Part shown: one piece after another, positions 63,032 through 64,000 of the stretch
How the letters are laid out: each line of letters begins with the position of its first letter
How positions within the stretch are numbered: position 1 is the stretch's first letter
NCBI GenBank assembly: GCA_902705865.1
Contig: CACSIO010000045.1
Coordinates: forward strand, 327,595 to 391,594
Reading direction: 5' to 3'
Source of the DNA: BD1-7 clade bacterium
GTDB lineage: Bacteria > Pseudomonadota > Gammaproteobacteria > Pseudomonadales > DT-91
DNA: 64,000 nucleotides
Position numbers and translations under genes: made by a program
The notes under the pieces: generated by a model
Told to the model about the DNA's origin: nothing
Databases searched by the model: none
The model's input: only the letters and a program-made list of their open reading frames with translations

Positions 63032-64000
63032 AATGTTTCTCGTTCATTGAATTAGAATATTCTGGCCAGTATTCAGCAATGGCTTTACCAACTTGTAAAA
63101 ACTGCAAAGCGTTCATTAACTTGCCAGGATTAGGGTGAGGAGCGTCTAATGCATCTCCTCGATTCATACAGTATTCACGTAGGTTATCCCAATCGACATA
63201 CAAACGTCGCTCGGGTACATACCCTTGCTCGATTAGCGCATATAGTCGATCAAGAATTTCCTTTAGAGCCTGCTGTAGGTCATGACTTCTAATCTCATCA
63301 GATAATTTTTCTTTTAGTCGAATTTCATCATCGACCTTGCCTTTTAAAAGCGCCCTAATTAGTGTTCGACTGTAGCCATTTTGAAAAATCAAAGAGCGTG
63401 GAAAATCAATCGAGGCCTGCACTACATCAGGGTGCAACAAGGGGTACTCGTAGTGTACGCCGTATTGTTGCCCGGTCTGCGCTTGGGCTTGCAGCCTATC
63501 TTGCATAAAGCCACGATACAAAAAGCAATAGCGTTGAATCTCCCGGCTATCCATATAGGATGTTAAATTATGAAAATTGGGTAGCGGGATATCTGGTGTC
63601 AGCGAATAGCCCACCCTTCGGGGCCTCAACTCAGCTAGTAACGAGCGTGGATGAAAATAATTGCCTAAAAGAGCACGCGGAATGCTTGCCAAGGTTAACT
63701 TTAGAGAAGGAGAGTGTTTTACTGCTAGCTGCAGCCACTGCAAAAAGTGCCCATGTCGAAGCATGCTCGGCATGAAGCCCTTACCGTTAAAACTAATACC
63801 TTCATCGCCACCCAATCCATGGTACATCTCAGTTACGTTTAGCTCTTTCGCTCTCTCCAGTACCGGGATTTCATGCACTAACACTGAAGAGTGCGGGCCC
63901 CGCATCACATCTTCTTGTAACGCCTGCGCTAAATACTTAGTGTTTGTTGGGCAATACTCCAATTGCAGCCCTAATTGAGCGGCTAATTGTCGACAAAAGC
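63024..64000 (-). CDS. Asparagine-synthase-like enzyme (lasso cyclase type), 5' part outside window
   Basis: The frame runs in from the right edge (FCRQLAAQLGLQLEYCPTN) with over 320 codons visible. YHGLGGDEGISFNGKG is the ATP-binding synthase motif's second part; DIPLPNFHNL, EYPLLHPDVVQASIDFPRSL and SRTLIRALLKGKVDDEIRLK match the C-terminal domain. Enzymes of this type adenylate a carboxyl group and form an amide, for example the macrolactam of lasso peptides. The first ATP motif (SGGLDS) must lie beyond the window. Confidence 0.85.
   Translation of the reverse strand, partial: FCRQLAAQLGLQLEYCPTNTKYLAQALQEDVMRGPHSSVLVHEIPVLERAKELNVTEMYHGLGGDEGISFNGKGFMPSMLRHGHFLQWLQLAVKHSPSLKLTLASIPRALLGNYFHPRSLLAELRPRRVGYSLTPDIPLPNFHNLTSYMDSREIQRYCFLYRGFMQDRLQAQAQTGQQYGVHYEYPLLHPDVVQASIDFPRSLIFQNGYSRTLIRALLKGKVDDEIRLKEKLSDEIRSHDLQQALKEILDRLYALIEQGYVPERRLYVDWDNLREYCMNRGDALDAPHPNPGKLMNALQFLQVGKAIAEYWPEYSNSMNEKHCA

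Noticed and set aside
1..64000. tRNA or rRNA genes
   Set aside because: No cloverleaf with GGTTCGAATCC-type T arm or rRNA sequence was recognised by eye; a tRNA search program would be decisive.

Overview
The window is a mosaic of nested mobile and accessory DNA, most likely from a marine or environmental gammaproteobacterium. That guess rests on the Mu-like phage type, the dnd/dpt set and IS3 relatives; no rRNA, tRNA or housekeeping gene is present to confirm it.

1-21.66 kb: most of a Mu-like transposable prophage, drawn right to left. Reading inward from its repressor end it has an S24 repressor (+), ner, transposase A, ATPase B, a block of small early genes, DUF3164, gemA and a Mor-type activator. 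Then come cargo genes (a 61-aa protein, a degenerate ImmA/IrrE-like protein, an OLD-like ATPase on the other strand, a lipoprotein), then amidase, holin, zinc-finger protein, DUF2730, gp26-like, both terminase subunits, portal, gpF, a KAP P-loop NTPase moron, protease gpI and the start of the major head gene gpT, cut by the window edge. The phage appears to have inserted into a tyrosine integrase gene, whose 3' part opens exactly where the phage ends.

21.66-26.1 kb: what is left of the integrative element owning that integrase: a coiled-coil protein, a winged-helix-like protein, a YagK/YfjJ (inovirus Gp2-type) replication-like protein and AlpA.

26.1-32.0 kb (cluster A, minus strand): a translationally coupled operon of NAD-dependent epimerase, GT4 glycosyltransferase, radical SAM/SPASM enzyme, WG-repeat/O-methyltransferase fusion and histidine phosphatase. 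It is preceded by an undescribed ~50-aa ORF, frameshifted here by a 5-bp tandem duplication, and by a conserved three-way-junction sequence. The same small ORF (intact), junction and epimerase recur at 55.67-57.17 kb as a direct repeat.

32.1-49.2 kb: a complete DNA phosphorothioation defence island on one strand: a dnd-associated methyltransferase, an IS3 remnant, dptF-dptG-dptH, an HNH nuclease with a probable sulfur-binding domain, then dndB-dndC-dndD-dndE. A perfect 10-bp-arm palindrome with an adjoining -10-like box lies just upstream of dndB. dndA is absent, so a host cysteine desulfurase presumably supplies sulfur.

49.35-54.57 kb: an ICE/phage-type recombination module (RDF/metal-binding-like protein, YqaJ exonuclease, DUF932), a glycine-zipper protein and three poorly known proteins, ending at a dead IS3 copy (54.53-55.67 kb) that also truncates a second glycosyltransferase gene.

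57.7-64.0 kb (cluster B): two sulfotransferase-like proteins, an Asp/Asn beta-hydroxylase-like 2OG oxygenase, a GT-A glycosyltransferase and a JmjC/cupin oxygenase on +, facing a PqqD-like carrier and an asparagine-synthase-like enzyme on -. Together with cluster A and the conserved small ORF this looks like an undescribed peptide- or glycan-modification (RiPP-like) locus, which I consider the most novel item in the window.
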